A DNA stretch of 64,000 bases from Branchiostoma floridae (GCF_000003815.2 NC_049980.1:1763960-1827959); one strand, 5' to 3'; positions 43,501 through 55,334 are shown, counted from the first letter of the stretch. Notes: a model not told the origin generated them from the letters alone. Numbers and translations are program-made.

Positions 43501-45290
43501 GGTACCCCCCAACTTGCCGGTCAATATCAGCAACAAACGTATGGGGGCGCTTCGGAAGATTCGAGGCCTCTTTTCTGTAGACTCTACCAGGCTCCACAGG
43601 TGACTGGAAAACAGTAGAAATTTGCCAGCTAAACTGATATCATACAGATGAGTTAGCTGGCCGAGGGCAACATTTGTTGTCACCTGTGTTTTTTTACCAG
43701 CTAACTCCTATTGCATGTTGTCTGTCTATTTGGCCAATGTTTACTATTTTTCCGGTGACCTGTGAAGCCTGGTAGAAGCTAACTAGTCTGTAACGTTATC
43801 TATTTCAAGGCCGAAAAATGTTCCCACCACAATCACACACCACATGTAGACCAGTCTTCTACTTTCTGCGTATAGTGTCCAAGCAGATGTTAGATAAACA
43901 GGGAAACTGGGCAGAGACCAGGCGGAAATCATGACTAGTTTCCTTCGGAAGGGCACAGGAAGTAAATTCTATGGCAGAAATCATTTTTTTCTGATTTCAG
44001 GAAAAAAAACACAAGAATTTTCTTCGAATTCTTTTTCGGAGAAGGTCAACCTGACGAGAAAGTACCAAATGGGAAGTATGTTGTGTTGTAGCCTAATGAT
44101 TGTACTTGTACACAATGTAGAAGTGATACTAGAGAGGTAACCATGCCTGACTGAAAAGTGAAACTACTTGGATAGTTGTAAAAGTGGTACAAATATGTAA
44201 GTTAAGTCATGAGTGTATTTGCCAACTTCATAAGTGATACCAGTCTATCATACCAGCGTCACTTTTACTACACTAGTTAACTTCTTGAGTACAGGAATGA
44301 ATGGCTTCTTGGCTGTAATACCACGTTTTGTCACTCCAATTCTTGTTGCAACGTTTATGGTGTCTATTTTGAAAAATTAAGCCATCTTGTTTCTCTTTTA
44401 CCCATCTTGTTTTTTTCGCCCTATCTCACTATTTTTGCAGTCTGCAGAGGATGTCATCCATAAAATGTACTTGGCGTGGCCTAACACCTGTTTGTAGAAT
44501 GTCGGCAACTGTAATTTATTGCTGGATTCTAGGTGGTAGCCATGAGTAATTGACTTGTTAACACAGACATACACTGTTGCGTGTAGACATTTATAACGTT
44601 ATATCTGTTGAATGACTCCTGTATAATACAGTACCATACCGTAGAAACGTCTTTACGGTTACCTCTGACGTCACACCGCTTTTGTGCACTACGCTTTGTT
44701 CCACACGTTCGACCTGCGACCTTCGACCAATCACAGACGTGGGCACAAATTACACAAACCCTTAGACTGTGAACTTTGTGTTGAATTTGCTGTGTCAAAT
44801 AACGTCACGTCGGGAGAGACACCGGCCTACATTGAATGTCGCCCGCGAATAGAGGGCTAGTTTCTACGTTCAACCCAAAGTGTGACATGGCCAGAAAACA
44901 AGTAGTTCACAAGGAAATGGACGCTTCGTCACACGCGTCGTTAAATGAGACAAGCGCAATTTATTGGATCTTTCATGACCTTGTCGTGATTGAACAACGT
45001 AAGAAGATATTTTTATTTTAACCGTATTTTGCTTGCTATAAAAAATGAACGATAAACACATTGAGATCAGCAAGATCATATTAAAACAAATTGAATTTGT
45101 TTTCTAACCAGAATATTAGAGTGATATTCTGTGGTGCTAGGTCATCATTTCAGCATATGGATTTCTTTTATTGAAAGCAAAAGCCATTTGGTGACATGAT
45201 TCATAACTTTGCTGTCAAAAGCTAGGCGGAGTTATAGAGTATGTGGCAGTGCATTATCGCTTTGATGCAAACATTAAAACCGATTCAGTG

Positions 45291-45479
45291 TAACTTAAGT
45301 TCACCTTTATCCGCGGGGTAACCTATATCCGTTGTTTTCAAAAATAGGCGGTTTCAAATCGCAATACTTTAGATAGCAGTTTAAAACCACCGTCCATCAA
45401 CTTGATATTCCTAAATACTCTTTTTATTTTAAATCAACGGATATAGGTTGCTCTCGCCGATAAAGGTGTACTAGCGTTA
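45291..45479. mobile_element. AACGCTAGTTCACC MITE, copy c
   Basis: Starts near TAACTTAAGTTCACCTTTAT and ends GATAAAGGTGTACTAGCGTT. Terminal CGCGGGGTAACCTATATCCG pairs with CGGATATAGGTTGCTCTCG. Confidence 0.75.
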
Positions 45480-45820
45480 TATCTAAAGCAGTTTAACATC
45501 GTTCATGGCATTTAATGGCGATCGTTTGTAAGCTTGTACAATCTATTCTTATCTTAATTTTGGCGTAATTGATCAATCAGAAAAGAAGATTTTGGGCCTA
45601 TTTTGATATCGAAAAGAATTGTTACATAAGGTCAATAGTCCTGTTTGTTCTTTTGGACGAACTTTGACATCTGCGAATGGTCAGGGCTTAGCTTGGGGAG
45701 GAAAGCTTTGCGGTCCGCAGTTGTCCCTCCCCGTGTAAGGTTGGGTAGGCACACCACATCACTGGTACCTCACTAGGCCTAGTGGAACACGGAGGGGTCA
45801 ATAAACATGTTGGTGAATGT

Positions 45821-46040
45821 AACGCTAGTTCACCTTTATCCCCGGAGTAACCTATATCCGTAATATTTAAAAACAGTATATGATTTAGGCACATCAAGTC
45901 GACGGGTGGTAGTTTTAAACTGCAATGTACTGAAAATATTGAAATTTTAAACCAAAGTCCGTCAACGTGATATCCCCAAATGCCCTGCTTTTAAAAACAA
46001 CGGATATAGGTTACCCAACGGATAAAGGTGAACTAGCGTT
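45821..46040. mobile_element. AACGCTAGTTCACC MITE, copy d
   Basis: AACGCTAGTTCACCTTTATC to GATAAAGGTGAACTAGCGTT: perfect 20-base inverted ends. The arms continue through AACCTATATCCG and CGGATATAGGTT. Confidence 0.85.
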
Positions 46041-46412
46041 AGACATAGCCAGGAAATGGGCTTTTGGGGAAATAGTACTGCAGTTGTATGAGACAGTGCC
46101 GTCTCCAAATATAATCTAACGTTACCTGTGTTTTAACAAGTTGCCACAACAATTCATAAATAAGAACGGTAAAAATAGCTTACAAAAATACATTTGGAAG
46201 CCTAAACATCCATTTGAAGATTGTGCTAACTACGCGTGCTGCTGTTATTCTACGCGTTAAGTAAGCTAGAAGCTCTACGTAACAAAGCCTAACAAAGGTC
46301 ATTTTTTGTCTGTCAAATGTGCGATATTCGTATAGGTAAGTTATGAAATTAAACATTTTTTTTGTACAAAATGATCATAGATGTGTTGTATACATGTAGG
46401 AATAAATAGATG

Positions 46413-47468
46413 TTACACAAAAATCAAGGGCCGAGAATCCTTCCTTATGCCGGTAATGTCTATGTACGAAACGTTACTGGCAGAACGCTCTAAACCACCT
46501 GCTGGCTTCTGCTGGTCCGGAGCTTGTCCCGGGGACTGCTGCCGACGGTCGCCCTTCCAGTTGTCCCTGGGAACTTCTTCTCCCACGGTCGCGACGGTTC
46601 CGAAATGGACGCGCTTCTGTGAGTTGGACCTCGGGGGCCGGGGCGGCGGAGGACCTCGCCTGCTGGGAGTTTTCTTGACGGGGAGGGCTGTGATGTCCTT
46701 CGGTACGTGTTTCCCTTCTCCCGACACCAAAGCGTACACGTCGTCGCGACTCTTCTCGCTAGACTTTTGGACTCCTGCGTCTGTTTTCTGTGTGGACGTC
46801 AGGATAGCGCCGGTCAACCTCTCCAGTTCTAGGGCGTCAGCTTGCTCGTGGAGGATGATTTCTTCCGGTCCCACCGGATCGTACTTATCCGGGCTGAGAG
46901 AAATGCTGCTAGTAGGGAAAGTCGTGTCTTCCTCCGAGTTTCTTACTACGTCCAACGAGGCGGACGACATGTTCTCTCCAGTGTCTGATACAGTATCTTG
47001 TCCGACTGCATCATCTTTGGCATCCACGTCTCTCTGCTCTTCATCAGAGATTTGTTCATCTTTGTTGCCATCTTCTGTGACCGTTTCGTTGTCTGTCGAA
47101 GGTTTAGAAGTTGATGGGGAGTCCTTGGACACATTGGAAGGCGGTAACAAATCTTGGTAGTCACTCGTTTCCGCACTGGTAGGCAGTAGACAGGTGTAGG
47201 CGGGATGGGAGGCCTCAAAACTGGCGGTATACTCCAGCGGAGCACAGGAGTCGCTCGAGCTCTCCCCCACACGGTGGATCAATACAGTCTCCACTTTCTG
47301 CACCCGTTTCCGACCCTGTTTGCTGGTGTATATCTGTTCCAGAAGGTTCGGGACATCTCGAGAGATGTTCAGACCCAGTGACGCTACCTTCTTCATCGGC
47401 GGGGCCCGGTATCCGACTGTAGCCGGTTGGCGCACGTTCGACGTTAACGGTTTCCGCCAGGTAGCCAT
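46413..47468 (-). CDS. Gene D: 351-residue disordered protein with SH3-ligand, RVxF-like and PDZ-ligand-like motifs
   Basis: One frame starts at CAAGATGG (47468); the in-frame codon further upstream is GTG, so this ATG is preferred. I recognise no domain. The N-terminus has MATWRKPL and a stretch DVPNLLEQIYTSKQGRKR that loosely resembles gene C's SFPNLLQPIADKKR, both followed by a short hydrophobic-His/Ala-Arg strand. Tyrosine motifs include LEYTASF (Tyr80) and SDYQDLL (Tyr104). The middle is acidic. Near the C-terminus a proline-rich GPPPPRPPR fits an SH3 ligand, followed at once by KRVHF, which fits the PP1-docking RVxF pattern. The final SYIDITG and RPLIFV give a candidate phosphotyrosine site and a class II PDZ-ligand-like end. 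The function is unknown; a scaffold in the same pathway as its CABIT neighbours is inferred only from position and motifs. Confidence 0.75.
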   Translation of the reverse strand: MATWRKPLTSNVRQPATVGYRAPPMKKVASLGLNISRDVPNLLEQIYTSKQGRKRVQKVETVLIHRVGESSSDSCAPLEYTASFEASHPAYTCLLPTSAETSDYQDLLPPSNVSKDSPSTSKPSTDNETVTEDGNKDEQISDEEQRDVDAKDDAVGQDTVSDTGENMSSASLDVVRNSEEDTTFPTSSISLSPDKYDPVGPEEIILHEQADALELERLTGAILTSTQKTDAGVQKSSEKSRDDVYALVSGEGKHVPKDITALPVKKTPSRRGPPPPRPPRSNSQKRVHFGTVATVGEEVPRDNWKGDRRQQSPGQAPDQQKPAGGLERSASNVSYIDITGIRKDSRPLIFV

Positions 47469-49336
47469 CTTGGAAGAATACACGGCACTACTCTGCAGAA
47501 CGCTATATTTTGGGAAGAAGTTCTAAGTCCAAGCCTTGTTTACCAAAAGGTCATAAATTCCACCGGGCACGTCAGAACAGTGGGCCGTTTTACAATCGCA
47601 ACCAGGACACACCTATCTCCATAAATGCACTGAAACTTTGTCGTCCATCCGTTGAGACAAATCTGCGATCACCGTACACAGAAAACAAGTTCTCTATGAT
47701 ACCCTCTGTTTGACTACGTGTGCATCGCAATAGTCTCTGTTTGCCCAGTGAATACTCTGCTACAACTGCACCGTCCATGCATTCTTTCGTAACCGAGTGC
47801 CACAAAAGAGGGCCGGCACCCAAATGTCAATAAAGTGTATTTCGTTGACTAAAAAGGTTGGTCGCAGCCTGGATACAAGAGTGTATGTAAGAAAAGCCTA
47901 AACATACATGCCATGGCACGCTACTTGCTAAAGTCCACTTCTAGGACGTTTGTTGCCTGTCTGGTACCCTCGAACCCAGCAATATTGAATTGGGACAAAT
48001 AACACTCATGTTGTATGTAAACCCTGGTCAAGATGGAAAAAAATGGGGTTTGGGGGCTAAAAGATCGAATAATGCTCCCGGCTTAGGACGATGTATACAT
48101 TGCATATATTTCCCTTCTGGAAGACTAAGCACACACATTAATAGGTCTGAAGTAGAAAACAATATCAATTGAAACTGCATCTTTTATTATTATATGATAA
48201 TTATGTGTACATTTCTTGAAGAAGCCTTAACTGACGTATTCACGACATCACGAAAATGTGACAAATTTTGTATCCTTAAAATTTCTCGAACAGTTGTTAA
48301 AAGCAACCTTACCTGAATCACCCTGTTCCGTCAATACTATAAAACCCTACATCACCCCATAAAACATCAATAAATACGCAATCTACGGTAACGCAAATAT
48401 TGTCCACTCGTCTTGTTGAAAATACAATATTCAGTGATACAGGCTAAACAATCTCAGACGTACGCTAGTTACAAATAAATCGATATAAAGTAGGTTACCA
48501 TTAACGAACGTCAAACACATCAATAAATGCCAATGACACAGGAAGTTCCGTGTATGTTAGCGGCTTGTTTGGACCGTCTGTGGTATGGTGTAAACATGTG
48601 TGAGGGATGTTTGCCTTGTCTATGCGTGGTGCATGTGTGTGTAACACTGTGTGCAGTTTGCATTAGGACAAACAGGTGCAGGGAAAGTGGGATTTTCTCA
48701 CAAACTTTGTCACAGAGCAGGTAGTTGTGCTACATCTGCGTTCCACTCCAGAAGGGAGTCTAATTTACCGACAGATAATGTATCAATTGATATATAATCA
48801 GCCGACCTTTTTATGGAATTCCACTTGTGGTGAATTGCGCGAGGTGGGTTTTGTAAAACAATATGACACTCACTAAACCAATGTAGACCCTACCCAATGA
48901 TGGACGTATTTATAAGCACACCAAAAATTCCAATTGCTCATAAGATATCGAAGAACACATGATGATTAAGACGAGTTTCTCTTATCGCCCAGAAAATTTG
49001 TTTTGTAACTTAACTTTAGTAAGGCGTTATCACATTGTATTCAACCATATGCATAGGCTGAGATAAATTGATCTAATGAGAGAGTAATTAGGGAGTTTAT
49101 TGTAATACTGAATACTCTCTCGCATGCGTGGGGCTAATGGGTACTTTTGATATCGTATAATGTGAAGTAGTATGCATTTAGTACTTCCTAGAATTGATAT
49201 CTCTATCTGAAAATACCAAGGATTGATATCTATCGGAAAATAAAACTCAATTCTGGAGTGGAATACCCCTTTTGACACTGTACTACGAATCTGCGATGAA
49301 GTTCTTTTGACCTAATATCATTAAAACCGTTTTTGC
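47469..49336. other. Intergenic region between genes D and E
   Basis: The presumed gene D promoter is at the left. The only recognised element is the MITE at 48736-49273. The rest is AT-rich without a supportable gene. Confidence 0.5.
48736..49273. mobile_element. AAAGGGGCATTCCACTCC MITE, copy 2 (inverted)
   Basis: Ends GTTCCACTCCAGAAGGGAG and CTGGAGTGGAATACCCC. The reverse complement of its right side matches the left side of the copy at 6505, including TTTTCCGATAGATATCAAT. It ends about 60 bp from the gene E stop codon. Confidence 0.65.
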
Positions 49337-51181
49337 TCAGTTTGAGGGTGATTTCTGCCGGTCCGGTATGGGTGGTGGTGGGCCCGCCGGTCGGGACGTC
49401 ATTGTCTTAACGATGTTCCGCTGTCCTCCGCTAGAGGTCTTCAGTGACACCCACCCACTATCGTCCTGTGTTCTACCACCTGGACTCGTGTTGTTCTTGA
49501 GGTCTAGGTTTTGTAGACCTTCAGTGGTAGCCAGTGGGATGGGAGGGGCGGGTCGGCGGGGTTTGCTGGCTGTCTGGGGTAGTGGGGACGGGATGACAGT
49601 CACATCACTTCGTGCGGAAGTAGGCAACTCAACAGCATCTTCCCCGAACTTTTCCCACGCGGCGTCCGGATTTAAGAGACTAGTTTTCTTCGTAGGGGAT
49701 TTCTCTCCAACAAAGCTCAACGAGACCTCTTCCACCGCCCTTTCGTCCTGAGCTTCTTTACTCCCAGTCTCTTGCCCTGTGACTGTTTGTAAGGAGTCGA
49801 TAGCCTCCATCGCTTCTTTGTAGACATTTACGGCGTCGTCTGCGGCAGCGCTGTGTGCATCCGCTTTGGTGCGGCCAGCTTTCCTTTTCATCAGAGATGG
49901 CAACTTCAGTTTTTGGGAGAAGCTGGATTTCCTTGAGTTGAGGAAACTTGCCTGGGTAGTCGCAAGCTGGCTGGTTTGATGTCCATGCAGAACGTCTTCG
50001 TTAGATGGAGTGCTGGTCTGGTCAGAGGAGTACATGTCAGGTTTGAACGTGCTGTACGCAGCCGGCGACACGTTTCCATCCGTGTTCACTGTTTCTTCCA
50101 TCGGGGCGGATTTCCCTGTCGGAGTGGTGCTCGCCGCGACGCTCACAATCTTATCCGCTTCCGAGTTTCTCGGCAGGACGTTGTTCTGCGTGTGTAACCT
50201 GATCAAAAGTTCCGCGTATTCACGGGAAGATGTGTCTGCGAGACAAAACCGCAAGAGGGCGCTTGTAGACAGTTCCATTGCCGCCCTGACCTTGTCCCCT
50301 TTAATCAAAGACGCCAGAACTACGCTTTCTTTGTAAGCATCGAGGAGTCGAAAGAATGGCGTCGACTGGAAGTCACCTCTGGGTATTTCCCCGCTAAGCA
50401 ACTTCACGTCAATCGGTAGCTTCGTCTTTTCGACGATATCTTTAACTTGAAGTTGAGAATGTTCGCTTGATGTTGGTCGGACGGATGTAAAAGTCGACCT
50501 GTGTTTCGCTGGTAAATACAGCACCTCTCCCAACTGATTGCTACACACTAGATACTCGTAAACCTCCTCTTTTCCGTCAATCTTCGATCGTTCCTTTTTC
50601 CTCAGCAGGGTCCTCTTCCATTCCTTCGCGCTGCCGAAACTAGCGAGGCGGCCCATGCCCTTGTGCCCGGCCAGGCGGACTGCCTTCCCCTCGGGCAGGA
50701 GAATGTCTCCCCTCCGACACGCGTGTTTCCTATCACTGTACATCCCGAGGTTGTGAGCGACAGATTTCGGTACCCTCTCCTTGTCGCTCAAGACGACGTC
50801 CTCCTCCACCAAAACTTTGAAGACTCGCGAAGGGTCGTCTTCCACCGCTTTCAAGATCTCTTGCACGCTGTCGAAGACCCTACCCTCGCCGTACATGACT
50901 TCGAAAGTCCCGGGATAACTGTAACCAATGTTAAACATGGGACCCACCAGTCTCCCGCCCTGACGGTCCATACACTGTGCCAGAACCTTATGACTGGAGT
51001 AGGAGGAGTGCAGTAAGAGCACATCGCCTTGTTGGAGCGGGATGTCTGGGTCCGGCTGTCTCACCATAGCTAACAGCGGCAGGGCATGGTTATCGAGAAC
51101 CTGGGATATGTTGTAGTCTGTTTCCCAGCGCCACTGTAAGCCTGACACCAGGCTGCCACTTTGTAGATCCGAACTGGCCAT
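49337..51181 (-). CDS. Gene E: GAREM-type CABIT protein without SAM, single coding exon
   Basis: One frame of 614 residues starts at AACCATGG. The CABIT domain spans about residues 18-340: it opens QVLDNHALPLLAMVRQ, then LLLHSSYSSHKVLAQ, GPMFNIGYSYPGTFEV and a basic insert (KEWKRTLLRKKERSK, about 186-200). The core motif has Cys213 (YLVCSNQLGEV), but the usual Arg before Phe is displaced: KHRSTFTSV carries Arg two residues earlier. The C-terminal half is disordered, with SH3-ligand-like KPRRPAPPIPL and RPAGPPPPIPDR, and ends KSPSN. No SAM domain is present, unlike A and B. CABIT is a mixed beta module known in the THEMIS and GAREM adaptors of receptor signalling. The first-exon junction of gene B is not present here, so the coding sequence is intronless at that place. 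The neighbour downstream on the same strand is gene D. Confidence 0.92.
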   Translation of the reverse strand: MASSDLQSGSLVSGLQWRWETDYNISQVLDNHALPLLAMVRQPDPDIPLQQGDVLLLHSSYSSHKVLAQCMDRQGGRLVGPMFNIGYSYPGTFEVMYGEGRVFDSVQEILKAVEDDPSRVFKVLVEEDVVLSDKERVPKSVAHNLGMYSDRKHACRRGDILLPEGKAVRLAGHKGMGRLASFGSAKEWKRTLLRKKERSKIDGKEEVYEYLVCSNQLGEVLYLPAKHRSTFTSVRPTSSEHSQLQVKDIVEKTKLPIDVKLLSGEIPRGDFQSTPFFRLLDAYKESVVLASLIKGDKVRAAMELSTSALLRFCLADTSSREYAELLIRLHTQNNVLPRNSEADKIVSVAASTTPTGKSAPMEETVNTDGNVSPAAYSTFKPDMYSSDQTSTPSNEDVLHGHQTSQLATTQASFLNSRKSSFSQKLKLPSLMKRKAGRTKADAHSAAADDAVNVYKEAMEAIDSLQTVTGQETGSKEAQDERAVEEVSLSFVGEKSPTKKTSLLNPDAAWEKFGEDAVELPTSARSDVTVIPSPLPQTASKPRRPAPPIPLATTEGLQNLDLKNNTSPGGRTQDDSGWVSLKTSSGGQRNIVKTMTSRPAGPPPPIPDRQKSPSN

Positions 51182-54159
51182 GGTTATATTACTATAGTAT
51201 CTACCAAACTAATATTTATGTAATAAAAGTTAAGAGTAATTATGACAGTGACCGTGCGAGTGTTCCTTTCCTATGCCTGTTTATCTTCAGTAACGATACC
51301 CACGGTAGAGGCTGAGCCCTCGAGTTCCTTTCTTGTGACCTCTCCGGCGGCCTTGTCGTCTCGCGACGCCCGCACACCTTTAACAACACGATGTTTCAGA
51401 GAGTCCACAGGAAATCTACCAGCTACGACCCTTACCTGCGGCAAACCGTCACTACTTGGTTCTCCATGTTGTGCTCTGTTCATTTCGCGGTGACACGACG
51501 GTATAATATTGCTGTCATATGTTTTGGCATGTCGTACTTACAGTTCTACATTTCCCGTATAGTAAGGACGTCGCAAATCTCTCTCTTCTAGTGTGACCTC
51601 TTCGACCTCAAACTGCTGAGATTTGACCTTGAGGGGTGAATGGGGAGGGGGGGAACAAACAGACTTCGACTTAGATGCCGCTTATCTGACGCACCATCTT
51701 TCGCATGACTTGATATTGGTTTTGTCCCACAAATATGATATGGATCATCCCTTCCAGACGAACGTGATGTTGATTTCTTCTTCTTCTCGCGTAACGAGTC
51801 GCTTTGTAAAACTACCGAGCGATACTTGGCAATCCTGCGCTGCACTTTGAACTACAGCGCGTCCAGAACAAGTCCTTGGTCCAGAACAACAGTGGTGCCC
51901 TCCTTGCCGTACCACAGTCAATACCGGCAGGAAAATCCAGCCACGAAAAAAATGCTGCAACGTCTCGACAACTGTTAAATATAGATGTTTGGAAGGTCCA
52001 AATGTCCAGAGTTTTGACTGAAAAAAGCCAGCCAACAAGCAAGCAAATTCAATTCTGACTTCGTGGCATGTCGGCTGTAGTAGACACACCCAGGGTAAAG
52101 CTGTGTAATTTACAGGGCTGGGTGCACGCAATTATATTCACAACGACACACCTTACTTACTTCACAAAGCTTTGTCCCTGGTAACGTTAAAAACCTCACG
52201 TGGACTAGTACCGGCGACTTTGAAGTTGCGATTGTGGTGCAAACGCTACCATTAAATTCTGCCTTTGCTAGGCGAATGAAAAAAACAACAACACAATTTA
52301 CCACTGCACTATTACACGACAGAACGTTTCGCTCAAGCACGAGTAATCTAAAAATGAACATCTCCAAACAGATGTTAGGGGTACTTATGTTGTTCATATA
52401 CTGTCCTATTCCAATATTCGCTGACAAAGCATGATCTATATATATATCCAAGTATTTGTCTGTTTACATGATGTTGAATACGTATGTCTTTATCCTTTGA
52501 TGGCTACCCTAGCCTTGTAATGATGTGAACAGTCAAGTTTATCCAATAATTGACTTTAAAACTATTGACGAAAATTTCACCATGTTTATTTTGACTCGGA
52601 GAAAATGGCACAACAGATGTCCGAAGAGAAGATAATAGTAATACCTCTCCTATGATATTATAAGCAATTCATGAAATCGACAAATCATGAAATAAAAGGC
52701 GTTAAAATGTGAAGCAAAGGCATAGGTTTGTGGTAGGCATGCTGACGGTAACTTAAAATCACGATCAAATTTCATTAGCACTTCAATAAGCTTTGTATTC
52801 GACGAGTAAGTAGCGTTATCAAAATTGTAATCATTTTTCATCCCCCTTGACACTCATATTAATAAAAGGCGAAGTCAAAATAAAATCCTAAATAACATTT
52901 GTTTTCTTCGAATGACAGATGACGAAGTGGTGACCTTTTGTAATGGCACGTTTATCACAGATGACCGGAGATATTGAGCTACTGACTGTGGTTCGACAGG
53001 AAAAGTCAGTTTGTAGTTTGAACTCCGAACCTTGACCTGTATACATGGCCCATACAGAACCTCTACCGCAAAACATAACAACCGTACAGAGAAATCTGAG
53101 CACGAAAGAAAGGCAAACATTGAAATTTAAATCACAGATCTATTTTGTATAATGTGATATGTACAATGAAGGTCATTTAGCTACATTATCAGTACTTTTA
53201 TCTTTATTACTTCTAGATATTAAGCTTTTCAAAACAATGAAAGTACACAAAAGGTATAAAGATCACAAAAATCGCAATTAAATATCGTCTTCTGTTGTTA
53301 CAACTGTTGGGATTTAAGAAAATACCATATTTTTCTTTTTCTTTTCTTTGCTGAACTAGATGAGGTACATAATAGATAAGATGGGCAATTGTCATGTCTT
53401 TAATAGTTTGACATGTCCTTGATATAAGATCAAAAACAATAATTGATCTATATTTTCTTCACATAAGTAAATGCTTACATTCATGCTTACAAATACACTA
53501 ATTCATATATAAAATTCTTTCCATATATTAATATATTGATGTCTTTGTCAAAGGATATTGATGTATAGACTTCTTGTGTATAGTACTATCTATCTAAAAT
53601 TTAGTTTGTCATTTGTAAAATATCACTACAAATTGAAAGAGCAATGTTAAAGTGATATATATGGATGAACATACGTATATGGCTGTATTGTGTATTGATG
53701 TACATTAATGTCCTTGTGTCAAGTGCTGTCCACCCATCTTGTAATTGGTGAAATACAATGTAATAACAATCATTTTACAAGAAAATTCCATGTCAAACGT
53801 TCACGTGTGAAGTGGACTCAACCGAACCACCTGTCACACCTGGTATTTCTCAAACTATGAAAAACTTTGTAATCCTGATCTAAAACTTACACACACCTGG
53901 CCCTCATCTACAGCAGGTTTCCCATAGTGTCTCTTTCTACATCGTAACAATTCACAAAGCGCCAACAAAGTCAAGGTTCGTGTTTGGATAAAAGAGAGTA
54001 ATGTGAAATGTAACTTACAAATGTACAGTGAAGAAATGGACCTGATACTATGCAAAGTGCATGTTCTTAAGGCTAAGGTAAAATATAAACAGTCAAGGCT
54101 CACTTTAAGAGAATAATATAGTTTCTCAAGGTATCATGCCCCATGTAACGTGGTTAGTG
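51182..54159. other. Intergenic region between genes E and F
   Basis: The first 300 bp hold a short 70-codon minus frame (51483-51271) that I cannot support. The rest is AT-rich. No repeat family from elsewhere in the window is clear here and no RNA gene was seen. Confidence 0.5.
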
Positions 54160-55320
54160 TCAGTTTGGTGGCTCTGTTTCTTCTGGGATAGACTTCTCCC
54201 CCTTTCTCCTCAGAGATCTGTTCCTCCATTTCCCGATCAGGTTGATGCTGTCCATGGACGGAAACGACGACCCGCCGAGGTTAGGCCGAAAACTGCCGAG
54301 CCTTTTCCGTGTCACGCTCCCGTCGTTAGGGGTGGCCGTGGCTCGCTTCAAGAAGTCTCTGTTCTTCGGGTCGTCCGGATCGGCGGGCGCGAACTTCACC
54401 CCACAATCCACGCCAAACTCTACGGAAGAGAAACCCCCGTCTTCTTCTAGAATAGACGCCACGACAAGCTTCTTCTCGTACGACGTCAGCAGTTTGACGA
54501 GTCCCGTGAAGTGTTCGTCCTCCATGAACGCCTCCCCGTCGACGTACAGCACGTCCGCCGGCAAGTCTATGTCAGCGTCATCCACGATATCCTTCAGGGT
54601 GAACGTGGGGCCGCTCGTGTTGCGTAGAGCTACGGTCGAGAATCTGCCACTACAATAAGACGGGATACACATAATTTCACCGTCTTGGTTCATACAGATC
54701 ACGTACGCCGGCAGCGGTTTACCTTTCTTCTTACTTTTCTTGGATCCTTTCTTCTGCTGACCGCCTGCGTCGCCGTTCAGTGGGTTGTCTTCTCCTTGTG
54801 GTTCGCCATTTGTGGGGTTGAGAATCCCCCTCATGGAAAGTAGATCCCCCCTTCTGACGAGAGTTTTTGGGAACTTCCCCTTGAGTCCGGACTCTCCAAG
54901 CTCGCTGATCATCATCTGTTGTACAGAGTCTGGCAGGCGCTGTTTCTTCCATTTCATGTCTTCTTCCACCGTGAAGGTGCCAGAGAATGGCTGCGAGTCG
55001 ACCACTTCCTGCACCGTTTGGAACGACTGCGGCGCCAGCAGCCGGAACGTTCCCGTGTACGACGCCGGGATACTGACCAGCGGACCGATAGTCTTCCCAG
55101 TCTCCCGCTCCAAGCTCTGCGCAAGAACCTTCTCTTCCGAGAAGGAGGAATTCACCAGGAGGACGAGGTCTTTGCTAAGCTGAGAACGACGGTCGGATTG
55201 AGTGACCTTGACCAAAGTGGGGAGGCTGCATCTCTCAAGAATTTCCTCAGGAGTGAGGGAGTCTTCCAGCCACTTCAAGTCCTCCACTTGTTTCTTGATA
55301 CATAACGTCACGTTGCCCAT
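54160..55320 (-). CDS. Gene F: short GAREM-type CABIT protein with Met-Gly-Asn start
   Basis: 386 residues in one exon. The start is fixed by a strong splice acceptor just upstream (TTTTTGGTTGCACAG ending at 55336), which leaves 15 bases of 5' UTR before ATG; in-frame codons further upstream would be intron. The CABIT fills almost the whole protein (about 12-320): DLKWLEDSLTPEEIL, LVLLVNSSFSEEKVLAQ, IGPLVSIPASYTGTF, core Cys209 in YVICMNQDGEI and SGRF at 224-227, the closest match to GAREM in the cluster. A polybasic insert (KKGSKKSKKKGK, 190-201) precedes the core. The tail is short and basic, with no SAM and little proline. The N-terminus MGNVTLC has Gly2 and a nearby Cys7 that could be acylated, though Leu6 departs from the strict myristoylation consensus. 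Gene G lies head to head 4.4 kb away. Confidence 0.9.
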   Translation of the reverse strand: MGNVTLCIKKQVEDLKWLEDSLTPEEILERCSLPTLVKVTQSDRRSQLSKDLVLLVNSSFSEEKVLAQSLERETGKTIGPLVSIPASYTGTFRLLAPQSFQTVQEVVDSQPFSGTFTVEEDMKWKKQRLPDSVQQMMISELGESGLKGKFPKTLVRRGDLLSMRGILNPTNGEPQGEDNPLNGDAGGQQKKGSKKSKKKGKPLPAYVICMNQDGEIMCIPSYCSGRFSTVALRNTSGPTFTLKDIVDDADIDLPADVLYVDGEAFMEDEHFTGLVKLLTSYEKKLVVASILEEDGGFSSVEFGVDCGVKFAPADPDDPKNRDFLKRATATPNDGSVTRKRLGSFRPNLGGSSFPSMDSINLIGKWRNRSLRRKGEKSIPEETEPPN

Positions 55321-55334
55321 CTTTGCCGCCAAAT

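Larger units (their letters stand above)
42538..46412. other. Intergenic region between genes C and D, repeat-rich
   Basis: Holds MITE copies at 43163, 45291 and 45821 and a repeat block at 44080-44520 (TGTCATCCATAAAATGTACT), shared with 18240-18310 and 59330-59520. The presumed gene C promoter is at the left edge. No gene seen. Confidence 0.5.

Noticed and set aside
46381-47160. 259-codon plus frame
   Set aside because: Antisense to gene D.
51271-51483. 70-codon minus frame upstream of gene E
   Set aside because: Hydrophilic and not disproved, but there is no start context, homology or splice link to gene E that I can see.
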